Source of the DNA: Saccopteryx bilineata | Lineage: Eukaryota; Chordata; Mammalia; Chiroptera; Emballonuridae | NCBI RefSeq assembly: GCF_036850765.1 | Contig: NC_089495.1 | Span: 22,536,875-22,600,874, forward strand | Direction: 5' to 3' | DNA: 64,000 nt | Part shown: positions 9,703 through 20,795 of the stretch, in pieces | Layout of the letters: the number at the start of each line of letters is the position of its first letter | Numbering within the stretch: position 1 is the stretch's first letter | Translations under genes and position numbers: made by a program | Notes under the pieces: model-generated | What the model was told of the DNA's origin: nothing | The model's input: only the letters and a program-made list of their open reading frames with translations | Database searches by the model: none

Positions 9703-10698
9703 ATGCCGATAAGAAAGAGGAAATCGAATATTATGGATACAAAAGAAAGAGAGGTAACACAAATAGATGTGGAAAAATCTATGGAGAAAAGACTTAACAT
9801 ATTGGAAGCCTTAGAGCTAAATGACAGAGAATTTAAAATAGAAATCTTAAAAATACTCAGAGATATACAAGAAAACACAGAAAGGCAATATAGGGAGATC
9901 AGAAAACAACTCAATGAACACAAAGAATATATTACCAAGAAAATTGAAACTATAAAAACAAATCAAACAGAAATGAAAAACTCAATTCACGAGCTGAAAA
10001 ACGAGGTAACAAGCTTAGCTAACAGAACAGCCCAGATTGAAGATAGGATTAGTGAAATAGAAGACAAACAACTTGAGGCACAACAGAGAGAAGAAGAAAG
10101 AGACTCAAAAATAATAAAAAATGAGAAAGCCCTACAGGAATTGTCTGACTCCATCAGAAAGAATAACATAAGAATAATAGGTATATCAGAGGGAGAAGAG
10201 AAAGAAAATGGAATGGAGAATATACTCAAACAAATAATAGACGAGAACTTCCCAAGCCTGTGGAAGGAACTAAAGCCTCAAATTCAAGAAGCAAACAGAA
10301 CACCAAGTTTTCTTAACCCCAACAAACCCACTCCAAGGCACATCATAATAAAGATGACACAAACCAATGACAAAGAAAAAATTCGCAAGGCAGCCAGGGA
10401 AAAGAAGAGTACAACATATAAAGGAAGGCCTATTAAATTATCATCAGATTTCTCAGCAGAAACTCTACAAGCTAGAAGAGAGTGGACCCCAATATTTAAA
10501 GCCCTGAAAGAGAGGAACTTTCAGCCAAGAATACTATACCCATCAAAGCTATCCTTCAAGTATGAAGGAGATATAAAAACATTCACAAATACAGAAAAGA
10601 TGAGAGAATTTATCAACAGAAAGCCCCCACTTCAGGAAATACTAAGGGGGGTTTTCCAACCAGATTCAAAGAACAAAAGAAAACAACACCACAAGTAA
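9703..10698 (+). CDS. LINE-1 ORF1 protein (RNA-binding chaperone)
   Basis: A 331-residue intact reading frame. ORF1p forms trimers that coat LINE-1 RNA and act as a nucleic-acid chaperone in the cytoplasmic ribonucleoprotein. The visible order is a basic start (MPIRKRKSNIMDT), a long Glu/Lys/Gln-rich coiled coil (about residues 25-145), an RRM-like domain starting near residue 153 (NNIRIIGISEG), and a C-terminal domain near residues 230-310 with the conserved REKK, Arg-rich ARREW and KLSFKYEG motifs. Human ORF1p is 338 residues, so the length is normal. The start is favoured because the broken copy at 23034-23743 keeps the same MPxRKRKSNIMDT opening. A Met eleven codons later is the alternative. 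No stop or frameshift is seen. Confidence 0.93.
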   Translation: MPIRKRKSNIMDTKEREVTQIDVEKSMEKRLNILEALELNDREFKIEILKILRDIQENTERQYREIRKQLNEHKEYITKKIETIKTNQTEMKNSIHELKNEVTSLANRTAQIEDRISEIEDKQLEAQQREEERDSKIIKNEKALQELSDSIRKNNIRIIGISEGEEKENGMENILKQIIDENFPSLWKELKPQIQEANRTPSFLNPNKPTPRHIIIKMTQTNDKEKIRKAAREKKSTTYKGRPIKLSSDFSAETLQARREWTPIFKALKERNFQPRILYPSKLSFKYEGDIKTFTNTEKMREFINRKPPLQEILRGVFQPDSKNKRKQHHK

Positions 10699-11022
10699 CA
10701 GCTCCACCAAGAACACAATAAAACCAAACTTAAACTGTGACAACAAAGGAAAAAAAGGGGGGAGAGGATGGAGATTAACAGTAGCAAAGGATGATGAAGT
10801 GCAGAAATACTTATAAGATAGGGTACTACAATGAATATGGTAGGTACCCTTTTCATTACTTAATGGTAACCACCCTTAAAAAACCACCACAAAAACACTT
10901 GACTTAAAAAAGGTAGCAACAGAGGAAAGAAGTATGGAACACAAACAAACAAAAACAAATGATAGAAAAACAAAAGAGAAGAATCAAACTACATACAAAA
11001 CTAACAGAAAGCAATTTATAAA

Positions 11023-14000
11023 ATGGCAGTAGGGAACCCACAAGTGTCAATAATTACACTAAATGTAAATGGATTAAACTTACCAATAAAATGCCTGACC
11101 TGTGGTGGCGCAGTGGATAAAGCGTCGACCTGCAAATGCTGAGGTCACCGGTTCGAAACCCTGGGCTTGCCTGGTCAAGGCACATATGGGAGTTGATGCT
11201 TCCAGCTCCTCCCCCTTCTCTCTCTCTCTGTCTCTCTCTCCTCTCTCTCTCTCTCCCCCTCTCTCTCTCCTCTCTAAAAATGAATAAATAAATAAAAAAA
11301 ATGTATCTAAAAAAAAATAAAAAAATAAAATCCAATCATTCTTCATTTAAAAGAAAAAAAAAACTTACCAATAAAAAGACACAGAGTAGCAGAATGGATT
11401 AAAAAAGAAAATCCAACTATATGCTGCCTACAAGAAACACATCTAAGCAACAAGGATAAAAACAAATTCAAAGTGAAAGGCTGGAAAACAATACTCCAAG
11501 CAAACAACACCCAAAAAAAAGCAGGCGTAGCAATACTCATATCTAATAATGCTGACTACAAGACAGAAAAAGTACTCAGAGACAAAAATGGTCATTTCAT
11601 AATGATTAAGGGGAAGTTGAATCAAGAAGACATAACAATCCTTAATATATATGCACCAAACCAAGGAGCACCAAAATATATAAGACAGCTACTTATTGAC
11701 CTTAAAACAAAAACTAACAAAAATACAATCATACTTGGAGACCTCAATACACCGCTGACGGCTCTAGATCGGTCATCCAAACAGAGAATCAATAAAGATA
11801 TAGTGGCCTTAAACGAAATACTAGAACACCTGGATATGATAGACATCTACAGGACACTTCATCCCAAAGCGACAGAGTATACATTTTTCTCTAGTGTACA
11901 TGGAACATTCTCAAGAATTGACCATATGTTGGGCCACAAAGACAATATCAGCAAATTTAGAAAAATTGAAATTGTACCAAGCATATTTTCTGATCATAAA
12001 GCCTTGAAACTAGAATTCAACTGCAAAAAAGAGGGGGAAAAACCCACAAAAATGTGGAAACTAAACAACATACTTCTAAAAAATGAATGGGTCAAAGAAG
12101 AAATAAGCGCAGAAATCAAAAGATATATACAGACAAATGAAAATGAAAATACGACATATCAGAATCTCTGGGATGCAGCAAAAGCAGTAATAAGAGGAAA
12201 GTTCATATCACTTCAGGCATATATGAACAAACAAGAGAGAGCCGAAGTAAACCACTTAACTTCACACCTTAAGGAACTAGAAAAAGAAGAACAAAGACAA
12301 CCCAAAACCAGCCGAAGAAAGGAGATAATAAAAATCAGAGCAGAAATAAATGAAATAGAGAACAGAAAAACTATAGAAAAAATCAATAAAACAAGGAGCT
12401 GGTTCTTTGAAAAGATCAACAAAATTGACAAACCCTTGGCAAGACTCACCAAGGAAAAAAGACACAGGACTCAAATAAATAAAATCCAAAATGAAAGAGG
12501 AGAGATCACCACAGACATCATAGAAATACAAAGAATTATTGTAGAATACTATGAAAAATTATATGCCACCAAATACAACAATCTAGAAGAAATGGATAAA
12601 TTCCTAGAACAATATAACCTTCCTAGACTGAGTCATGAAGAAGCAGAAAGCCTAAACAGACCAATCAGCAGGGAGGAAATAGAAAAAACTATTAAAAATC
12701 TCCCCAAAAATAAAAGTCCAGGCCCTGACGGCTATACCAGTGAATTTTATCAAACATTCAAAGAAGACTTGGTTCCTATTCTACTCAAAGTCTTCCAAAA
12801 AATTGAAGAAGAAGCAATACTTCCAAACACATTTTATGAGGCCAACATAACCCTCATACCAAAACCTGGCAAGGATGGCACAAAGAAAGAAAACTACAGA
12901 CCAATATCTCTAATGAATACAGATGCTAAAATACTAAACAAAATACTGGCAAACCGAATACAACAACATATTAAAAAAATAATACATCATGATCAAGTGG
13001 GATTCATCCCAGAATCTCAAGGATGGTTCAACATACGCAAAACGGTTAACGTAATACACCATATCAACAAAACAAAGAACAAAAACCACATGATCTTATC
13101 AATAGATGCAGAAAAGGCTTTTGATAAAATACAACACAATTTTATGTTTAAGACTCTCAACAAAATGGGTATAGAAGGAAAATATCTCAACATGATAAAG
13201 GCCATATATGATAAACCATCAGCCAACATCCTATTAAACGGCATAAAACTGAGGACTTTCTACCTTAAATCAGGAACAAGACAGGGTTGTCCACTCTCTC
13301 CACTCTTATTCAGTGTGGTGCTAGAAGTTCTGGCCAGAGCAATCAGACAAGACAAAGAAATAAAAGGCATCCATATCGGAAAAGAAGAAGTAAAGCTATC
13401 ACTTTTTGCTGATGATATGATCCTATACATCGAAAACCCGAAGGACTCCACAAAAAGATTGTTAGAAACAATAAACCAATACAATAAGGTCGCAGGATAC
13501 AAAATTAACATACAAAAGTCCATAGCCTTTCTATATGCCAACAATGAAATATTAGAAAACGAACTCAAAAAAATAATCCCCTTCACGATTGCAACAAAAA
13601 AATAAAATACCTAGGAATAAACATAAGAAAGAACATAAAGGACCTATATAATGAAAATTACAAAGCATTGTTAAGGGAAATCGAAAAAGATACAATGAGA
13701 TGGAAAAATATTCCTTGTTCTTGGATAGGAAGAATAAATATAATCAAAATGGCCATATTACCCAAAGCAATATACAAATTTAATGCAATTCCCATCAAAA
13801 TCCCTATGAGATTTTTTAAAGAAATGGAACAAAAAATCATCAGATTTATATGGAACTATAAAAAACCCCGAATAGCCAAAACAATCCTAAGGAAAAAGAA
13901 TGAAGCTGGGGGCATTACAATACCTGACTTTAAACTATATTATAGGGCCACGATAATCAAAACAGCATGGTATTGGCAAAAAAATAGACACTCAGACCAA

Positions 14001-15134
14001 TGGAACAGAATAGAAAGCCCAGAAATAAAACCACATATATATGGTCAAATAATCTTTGATAAAGGGGCCAACAACACACAATGGAGAAAAGAAAGCCTCT
14101 TCAACAAATGGTGTTGGGAAAACTGGAAAGCCACATGCAAAAGAATGAAACTCGACTACAGCCTGTCCCCGTGTACTAAAATTAATTCAAAATGGATCAA
14201 AGACCTAAATATAAGACCTGAAACAATAAAGTACATAGAAGAAGACATAGGTACTAAAATCATGGACCTGGGTTTTAAAGAACATTTTATGAACTTGACT
14301 CCAATGGCAAGAGAAGTGAAGGCAAAGATAAATGAATGGGACTACATCAGAATTAAAAGTTTTTGCTCAGCAAGAGAAACTGATATCAAAATAAACAGAC
14401 AGCCAACTATATGGGAACTGATATTTTCAAATGACAGCTCAGATAAGGGCCTAATATCCAAAATTTACAAAGAACTCATAAAACTCAACAACAAACAAAC
14501 AAACAATCCAATAAAAAAATGGGAAGAGGACATGAACAGACACTTCTCCCAGGAAGAGATACAAATGGCCAACAGATATATGAAAAGATGCTCAGCTTCG
14601 TTAGTTATTAGAGAAATGCAAATCAAAACTACAATGAGATACCACCTCACTCCTGTTAGATTAGCTATTATCAACAAGACGGGTAATAGCAAATGTTGGA
14701 GAGGCTGTGGAGAAAAAGGAACCCTCATTCACTGTTGGTGGGACTGTAAAGTAGTACAACCATTATGGAGGAAAGTATGGTGGTTCCTCAAAAAACTGCA
14801 AATAGAACTACCTTATGACCCAGCAATCCCTCTACTGGGTATATACCCCAAAACCTCAGAAACATTGATACGTGAAGACACATGTAGCCCCATGTTCATT
14901 GCAGCACTGTTCACAGTGGCCAAGACATGGAAACAACCAAAAAGCCCTTCAATAGAAGACTGGATAAAGAAGATGTGGCACATATACACTATGGAATACT
15001 ACTCAGCCATAAGAAATGATGACATCAGATCATTTACAGCAAAATGGTGGGATCTTGATAACATTATAAGGAGTGAAATAAGTAAATCAGAAAAAAACAA
15101 GAACTACATGATTCCATACATTGGTGGAACATAA
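11023..15134 (+). pseudogene. LINE-1 ORF2 (endonuclease-reverse transcriptase), disrupted
   Basis: ORF2p nicks target DNA and reverse-transcribes LINE-1 RNA into it. The frame opens at 11023 (MAVGNPQVSIITLNVNGLN). Endonuclease motifs LQETHL, GDLNTP and SDH (11989-11997) follow. The reverse transcriptase has motif A Asp at about 13105, the [13 protein letters not shown] motif, and an intact FADD at 13405-13416. A Cys-rich C terminus with CxxxC...HxxxxC spacing lies near 14693-14747. There are two lesions. A SINE with target duplication adds 285 bases and brings a TGA at 11140-11142. A 7-A run at 13596-13602 lacks one base, giving a stop at 13603 and a frame change. Subtracting the 285 bases and allowing one missing base gives 1275 codons, the same length as human ORF2p. 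Confidence 0.95.
11092..11360 (+). mobile_element. tRNA-derived SINE inside LINE-1 ORF2
   Basis: Starts TGCCTGACCTGTGGTGGCGC, with A box TGGCGCAGTGG and B box GGTTCGAAACC. A CACATATGGGAGTTGATGCT body, a (CT)n tract and an A/T-rich tail follow. The 16-base duplication AAACTTACCAATAAAA is perfect at 11076-11091 and 11361-11376. This is a different head type from the GCCCTGGCCGG family. It is younger than the LINE-1 it interrupts. Confidence 0.95.
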
Positions 15135-15417
15135 AAATGAGACTAAGAGACATGGACAAGAGTGTGGTGGTTACCAAGGGTGGGGGGGGAGGGAGGACAT
15201 GGGAGGGAGGGAGGGAGGGAGAGAGTTAGGGGGAGGGGGAGGGGCACAGAGAACTAGATAGAGGGTGACGGAGGACAATCTGACTTTGGGCGAGGGGTTT
15301 GCAACATAATTTGATGACAAAATAACCTAGACATGTTTTCTTTGAATATATGTACCCTGATTTATTAATGTCATCCCATTACCATTAATAAAAATTTATT
15401 AAAAAAATAAAATAAAA
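15135..15417 (+). other. LINE-1 3'UTR with G-rich polypurine tract
   Basis: Directly follows the ORF2 stop. Positions 15178-15244 hold repeated GGGAGGGAGGG blocks able to form G-quadruplex structure, a known LINE-1 3'UTR trait. The end is AATAAAAATTT followed by an impure A-rich tail with AAAAT repeats. Confidence 0.85.
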
Positions 15418-15432
15418 TAAAATATCTGGTTC

Positions 15433-15560
15433 ATATCAAGGTCAGTTTCTGTTGGTTACTTTTTCCTTTGAGTCTGAGTTCTACTCTGGACATTGCGACT
15501 GTTATGTTGTGGATAATCTGGAAGACTGCTGTCTTTATCCATTTATTTGTTTCAGCAAAC
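15433..15560 (-). repeat. Ancient LINE remnant, fourth piece
   Basis: Resumes the element interrupted at 9451 (ATATCAAGGTCAGTTTCTGT, then TGTGGATAATCTGGAAGAC). Identity is uncertain. The region 15561-15984 beyond it may be more of the same but could not be named. Confidence 0.35.
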
Positions 15561-15984
15561 AATTAGCTCGGCTGCATTCTGATTTTGGTGTGGCTGCTCA
15601 AACCTTTTAGTTCTTGCACCTCTAGCTGAGCTGTTTGTGGTTTTCCCTGCAATGTGTAGCTTGAGAGTCGCCCAGGTATTTGGTCAGAGTTTACATACAT
15701 CATTTGCAACTCCCTGTCACTGGCCCTTGCCTTTCCAATATCACGACTTCAAGTTCCAGTGGCTGTGGTCGCCCTGTCCTCTGCTCTCGGGTCCTTCAGG
15801 CCAGGGAGACTGCGGGTTTTCTAATGGAGTTTTCGCCATTCCCCCTGATCACCTTCCTTCCATCTAAGAAAAAACTTGAGGGGTGGGAGGGTCCTCACCC
15901 TGCCACTCTGTGCCATTCCCTTCTCCAAATGCCAACTCCTCTCTCCACTCTACAATGCCTTTAGATGCTTTTATTTTAAATGTT

Positions 15985-16173
15985 CAGAGTTTAATTTTTC
16001 CAATTTGGGGGGAGGTGTGGGGAGAGGTGGTAAGAGAGAGAAGCATCAATTCAACATTCCCCTTAGTTGTGTATTCACTGATTGCTTCTCATACTGCCTT
16101 GACCTGGGATGGAGCCCTCAACCTCGCCCTGCTGCAGCGACGCTTGATCCACTGAGCCACCCAGTAAGGGCAG
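15985..16173 (-). mobile_element. Degenerate tRNA-derived SINE
   Basis: The minus strand begins near 16172 with TGCCCTTACTGGGTGGCTCA (tRNA-like head). Downstream are AGGTCAAGGCAGTATGAGAA and a GA-rich/A-rich end. The order matches the short SINE family, but several boxes are eroded, so it is an older copy. Confidence 0.7.
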
Positions 16174-17400
16174 TGTTGTTCAGAGCCTATAGTTGTTACC
16201 TGTGGGAAGGCAGGTTCAGTGGAGCTTACTCTGCTATAGCAGAAATAGACTCCTTGTAACTGATTCTTAAACAAGTTTAAATGTTTGTGTTAAAAACTAT
16301 TCTATATATTTTCAATCATTAACCCCATTGCCAAAGTAGCTCACTCCTACCAACTTCTGAGCTTTTGAGGGGTTCTGAGGAACAAACAACAACACCACTG
16401 CTACTCTATTCACCCCTAAAAGATCTTTTGGTGAACATTAAATAACATCTAACTAATGTGGGAGGGAATGGAAGAGTGTGTCATGGAGCATTCTAAATTG
16501 GACACAATCTCTAAGGTTCTTCCATCTAGACTCCAAGTGGAGAGGTTAGGTTTATTTTCAGCCTCGTGGGAGCCAAAATAAGGGTGTTCCTTTAATTCAG
16601 TATTTTAAAAACTGTTGATAAGGACTTCAAACATCAAAATAACCTCTGGGTCCTTGTTAAAAATGCAGATTTCTGGGCTTTAATCTTGGATCGGAATACA
16701 GGGTGGAGCCTAAAGAAGAGTTTGCAGAGAGTAAGTGTCCCTAAGTGGCGCCTTCAGTTTTGATTAAGATAGGCAACAGAGTCAACAAATAGCTTTCTGG
16801 TGTGTGTTTCACTTGTCAGGTGCCAGGTTGCTGTTTACACATAGCGGACTGGGTTTACCAGTCAGATGCAGGACCTAATCTTTTTTTTTAAAGTCAGTAA
16901 ACATGCTTTGGGGTGACAAATACAAATAGTTTGGAGGCAGAGTACATGATAGAAAACTACTTTTGTTTTGTTTTTTCATATCAGTTTGAAATGGGTTTTG
17001 GAATAAGACTTTAGTGCTGAAATTTGAAGGTGCTCTTAACATTGAAACTATAAATTCTTGTCAAGAAGTCACTATAATGGACAAAAAAAAGAGAAATGAC
17101 CCTTGGGCTATAAAAAACTAACCTTGTCACTGTACTCTTCTCTCCTCTCACCCACACCCCGTTAAGCAAATCTACAGCACTGCTCTGTGTGGTAATCTCA
17201 CAGAACCAGTCGCTGCTTGGTGAAGGTCATCTCATTAATTTCTGAAAGTGAATTTTTACTTCTAGCTTGCTATATACACAAGAGCACAGAGAAAGTATAA
17301 TTGATCTGTTAGATCCAGTGAATGAAAAATTAGCTTCATTCTTCAGGCTACCCTAGTCAATCAACTTCAGTCTCAGGAAACGTGTTCTGGAGAAGTGACT
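16174..17400. other. No recognised feature
   Basis: Apparently unique AT-rich sequence. No open frame with a domain and no repeat that I can name. Confidence 0.45.
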
Positions 17401-17407
17401 ATACTTT

Positions 17408-17739
17408 TTATTTTATTTTTTATTTTTAAATTTTTTTTTTGTGATAGAGAGAGGGACAGATAGGGACAGACAGACAGGAAGGGAGAGAGATGAGAAGCAT
17501 CAATTCTTTGTTGTGGCACCTTAGCTGTTCACTGATTGTTTTTCTCATACGTGTCTTGACCAAGGGGCTACAGCAGACCGAGTGACCCCTTGCTCAAGCC
17601 AGCGACCTTGGGCTCAAGCTGGTGAGCCTTGTTCAAACCAGGTGAACCCATGCTCAAGCTGGTGACCTCGGGGTCTCGAACCTAGGTCCTCCACATCCCA
17701 GTCCGATGCTCTATCCACTGCGCCACCGCCCAGTCAGAC
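17408..17739 (-). mobile_element. tRNA-derived SINE with GCTCAAGC repeats
   Basis: The minus strand starts near 17738 with GTCTGACTGGGCGGTGGCGC (A box) and has a B-box-like GGTTCGAGACC. A run of related segments (GTGACCTTG / GCTCAAGC type) then fills the middle, followed by ACACGTATGAGAA, a GA-rich part and an A tail. The flanks AAGTGACTATACTTTTT and AAGTGAGTACCTGTATACTT are similar, so an imperfect target duplication is likely. The same middle-repeat variant occurs on the plus strand at 56991. Confidence 0.85.
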
Positions 17740-18025
17740 AAGTGAGTACCTGTATACTTTTTAAAGGATCCTTTTAACTATGAAGGTACACGCCATTTCC
17801 TAAGAATAATCACCCCAAGCAGCTATGATATGATTTGTAGTAGAAGACGATATGGACATAACTCAAGTTTTTATTTCCAACTGAAATAAAATTTGAATCT
17901 CCTTAGGACTTGAGTCAAAACTTTTGGCTTCATTCACTGGTCCAGAACTCAAAATAATTTCTCTCTGATCTTATATCCTTTTTCTGAATATTGTTTACTT
18001 CAAATCACTTGAAATGGAACTAATC

Positions 18026-18073
18026 CAGCGGTTCTCAACCTGTGGGTCGCGACCCACAGGTTGAGAACCGCTG
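18026..18073. mobile_element. Minimal palindromic hAT MITE (48 bp)
   Basis: A perfect 24-base inverted repeat with no spacer, starting CAGCGGTTCTCAACC and ending GGTTGAGAACCGCTG, with centre GGGTCGCGACCC. It is flanked by a perfect 8-bp duplication AACTAATC at 18018-18025 and 18074-18081. CAGCGGTTCTCAACC ends are known from mammalian hAT elements that normally have a longer interior. Here only the terminal repeats remain. Confidence 0.9.
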
Positions 18074-18777
18074 AACTAATCTGATCTAGTTGAATGTTTG
18101 GACTGTTTTAAACCCTCTGACAGGTTGAAATGATCTGGGACTCAGAAGAAGGGTGAACCTCAGTGTTACAAAGTTTTCTCTGAGCTCAGAGCATCCAAAT
18201 TGTTCTTCTCTATAGAACTGTTGATTAGCCCAGAAGTGCAAATTTTTCAAATCCTTCCTTCCTTTCTTTTTAATTGCCTGTTAATTATTCTCAATTTTCA
18301 GATAGGGAAATTAAAACACTGCATAAAATAGTGTTTAAAGCAAAAGATTAACATTGTGCTCATGTCCTGCTATGCCCACTTTTTGGAAGGGACAGAGCTA
18401 GAAGTAAAAAGTCCCATCTCCCTCTCCAATTCAAGGCTGCATAACCTCTACTTCTGGGTCCTTTCTGGGGCCCTAAGTCAGAAGATTTTAAAGGAAGCAA
18501 GAGAGATTTTTCAATTATTTTAATTATTTCAAAAAGTCCAACAGAAATTGTACATTTCTCAAAATAAAACTGCATGAATTAACTAGAATGTCATGGTATT
18601 TTCACTTTTGATTAGACCTAAATTAATTCAGTTTGATAACATTGATTATCATGCTGATCTGAAGCTGTGATTATATTTATATATGTCTTGGATGATTAAA
18701 ATGTAAAAATAGGTTAATTATATCTTAATAAATGCAGTTTAAATTGGATAGATAGAATTTTATAAAAAACTGAAACT

Positions 18778-19167
18778 GGCCCTGGCCGGTTGGCTCAGCG
18801 GTAGAGCGTCGGCCTGGCGTGCGGGGGACCCGGGTTCGATTCCCAGCCAGGGCACATAGGAGAAGCGCCCATTTGCTTCTCCACCCCCCCTCCTTCCTCT
18901 CTGTCTCTCTCTTCCCCTCCCGCAGCCAAGGCTCCATTGGAGCAAAGATGGCCCGGGCGCTGGGGATGGCTCCTTGGCCTCTGCCCCAGGCGCTAGAGTG
19001 GCTCTGGTCACGGCAGAGTGACCCCCCGGAGGGGCAGAGCATCGCCCCCTGGTGGGCAGAGCATCGCCCCTGGTGGGCGTGCCGGGTGGATCCCGGTCGG
19101 CGCATGTGGGAGTCTGTCTGTCTCTCCCCATTTCCAGCTTCGGAAAAATACAAAAAAAAAAAACAAC
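18778..19167 (+). mobile_element. Long tRNA-derived SINE, young copy
   Basis: Starts GGCCCTGGCCGGTTGGCTCA with B box GGTTCGATTCC, then the GC-rich body and an A-rich tail. The target duplication is AAAAACTGAAACT-like at about 18764-18777 and 19168-19181 (one extra C). The body has two adjacent copies of a unit of about 23 bases (CAGAGCATCGCCCC plus TGGTGGG). It is the least eroded member of this family in the window. Confidence 0.93.
19042..19055 (-). promoter_or_regulatory. CTCF-like motif inside SINE
   Basis: The minus strand reads CCACCAGGGGGCGA. A second, one-base-shorter version follows at 19064-19076 because the surrounding unit is duplicated. Function is inferred from the motif only. 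Confidence 0.4.
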
Positions 19168-19181
19168 AAAAACCTGAAACT

Positions 19182-20639
19182 AATCAGAAAAGATATGCTA
19201 AAATTTGGGAACTCTCTACATATATCTTCAACAGGCATATAAAACTATAAAATGTAGCTAGTTCAAAATTTGTTCTTTCTGGTTGTCTTCACATGAACAG
19301 TATAAAGTCAAATTGTCCTTTTCTTAAACTTTTGACAGTAGTTACAACAGTTCACGCCTGACAGCTATGTAGTGTTATTGACGTGTGTATTGACTTTTTA
19401 AATTTCAGCTATCAGTAGATGCTGATAACACATTTAAAAGAAGGTATCTGAAAGCAACAACACAATTATTATATGGAGAGACAAGGAGAAAGGGTAAGTT
19501 TAAAGGATCATTTTGATGAAATTCAGTAGATATTTTGTCCATGAACTGAAAACACACGGTCATTGTTCAGGGCAGTTAAGCTAAGTCGGAAAGGAAGAAT
19601 AGAAGCATAACGTACTTTCTGACCTGTGGTGAATTGTTAGGCTAGTGGAAAGATGTTTCTTTGAGGAAGTACTCAGCTTGTTTCCCTGAGCTAACACTAC
19701 AGGTTGGGGTTTTCATAATCGTGTTAACAATCGCTGGGGCTTTGGGCGCCACTTTTCTGACTCACCTGGCTCAGACTGCGGGACGCATCCTCCAGAATCC
19801 ACATCGCTGAAGGGCAATGACTGAGATCATTGTTTCCGCAGGGCACGGCCTTTAAAGGTTAATGGGCCTGGAGCCCCGACTCTGGGGTTCAGGAACACGT
19901 GACTTGTTAAATTTAGGTTGCGTTCTTCCGTAGTGTATTCTGGTTCCAGAGATGGTTCTGGAGTGTTTCTTGGCCCTGAGGAAAGGTCATGTTGTCCTGG
20001 TGCAGGTGCCTGTGAGCTTTGAGGTAACACCGGAACTTGCTACAGATCAGTCACAGGGGTTATTTGTCCGATCATTAAGTCTGTCGAAGCACAGGACACA
20101 AACACATGTGCAGTCTACTCGGGTTCCTCGTGTCAAGGCAGGTGGTCTCCAAGGATCTCCCAGGCTCTGACCAGCTTTCTAAGCTTCCTTGCACAACCAG
20201 TCTCAGGAGAGAGATTACCCTCGTCCGACACTCTTAGCCAAGTTGACACGAGACAGATGACAATTTACATGTGTGCAAGTCTCTCATTTGGGGGTGGGGG
20301 AAGCTAGGTTGAGACAAAGCACATGCCTCACAGTACATATTTTAACCTTTTAAAAAAAGAGGACTTTCCACCCAGGGAAGGTGATGCTTTTCCTGTCATT
20401 TCTTTGTGCTGGTGTAGAAAACAACCAGCTATAACACTTAGAAGCATCTGTGTTAGAATCTTTTATCCTAGAGACTTGAAGGGTTAGTGATTATAAGATT
20501 TTAATTGTGTAGTTTCCTATGTTCTCAGAGGTGTCTTTGAAGTCCTTACCTTTCTGTCCCTCTCTCATCCTCAGCTCTCTCGCCTATATGAGAAGCGGGG
20601 AGGCTTGGCATCTGTGAGTACTCTTAACAAGTACTTATT
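19182..20639. other. No recognised feature
   Basis: No gene or nameable repeat. Open frames near 19827-20170 overlap on opposite strands and lack domains. Confidence 0.45.
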
Positions 20640-20770
20640 AATAGTTCAGTTGTCATCTATTTAGAAGTTATGCCAGCTCTTGTTATAAGCCTATATTATT
20701 TAATCTTCACAATAACTTCATGATTTATTCTTGTCCTTGTTTTATAGATGAAGAAATAGAGATATAGATA
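20640..20770 (-). repeat. MIR SINE remnant
   Basis: The plus strand has ATTTAATCTTCACAATAAC and then TTTTATAGATGAAGAAATAGA, the antisense MIR core. It is short and diverged. Confidence 0.45.
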
Positions 20771-20795
20771 TGTATATATTTAATTCTGAATCTTT

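Larger units (their letters stand above)
9452..15417 (+). mobile_element. Nearly complete LINE-1 retrotransposon
   Basis: A structurally complete LINE-1: short 5'UTR (9452-9702), ORF1 (9703-10698), an intergenic spacer, ORF2 (11023-15134), a 3'UTR with a G-rich polypurine tract (15178-15244), and an A-rich tail ending near 15417. The perfect 15-base duplication TAAAATATCTGGTTC at 9437-9451 and 15418-15432 marks target-primed reverse transcription. ORF1 is intact. ORF2 is disrupted by a SINE (11092-11360) and one missing base at 13596-13602. The low number of lesions suggests a fairly recent insertion, but as it stands it cannot be autonomous. Confidence 0.97.

Noticed and set aside
12213..12531. 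Antisense open frames within LINE-1 ORF2 (also 13260-13586 and 14465-14728)
   Set aside because: They are shadows of the A-rich ORF2 on the opposite strand; hydrophobic content comes from reading AAA/GAA codons in reverse.
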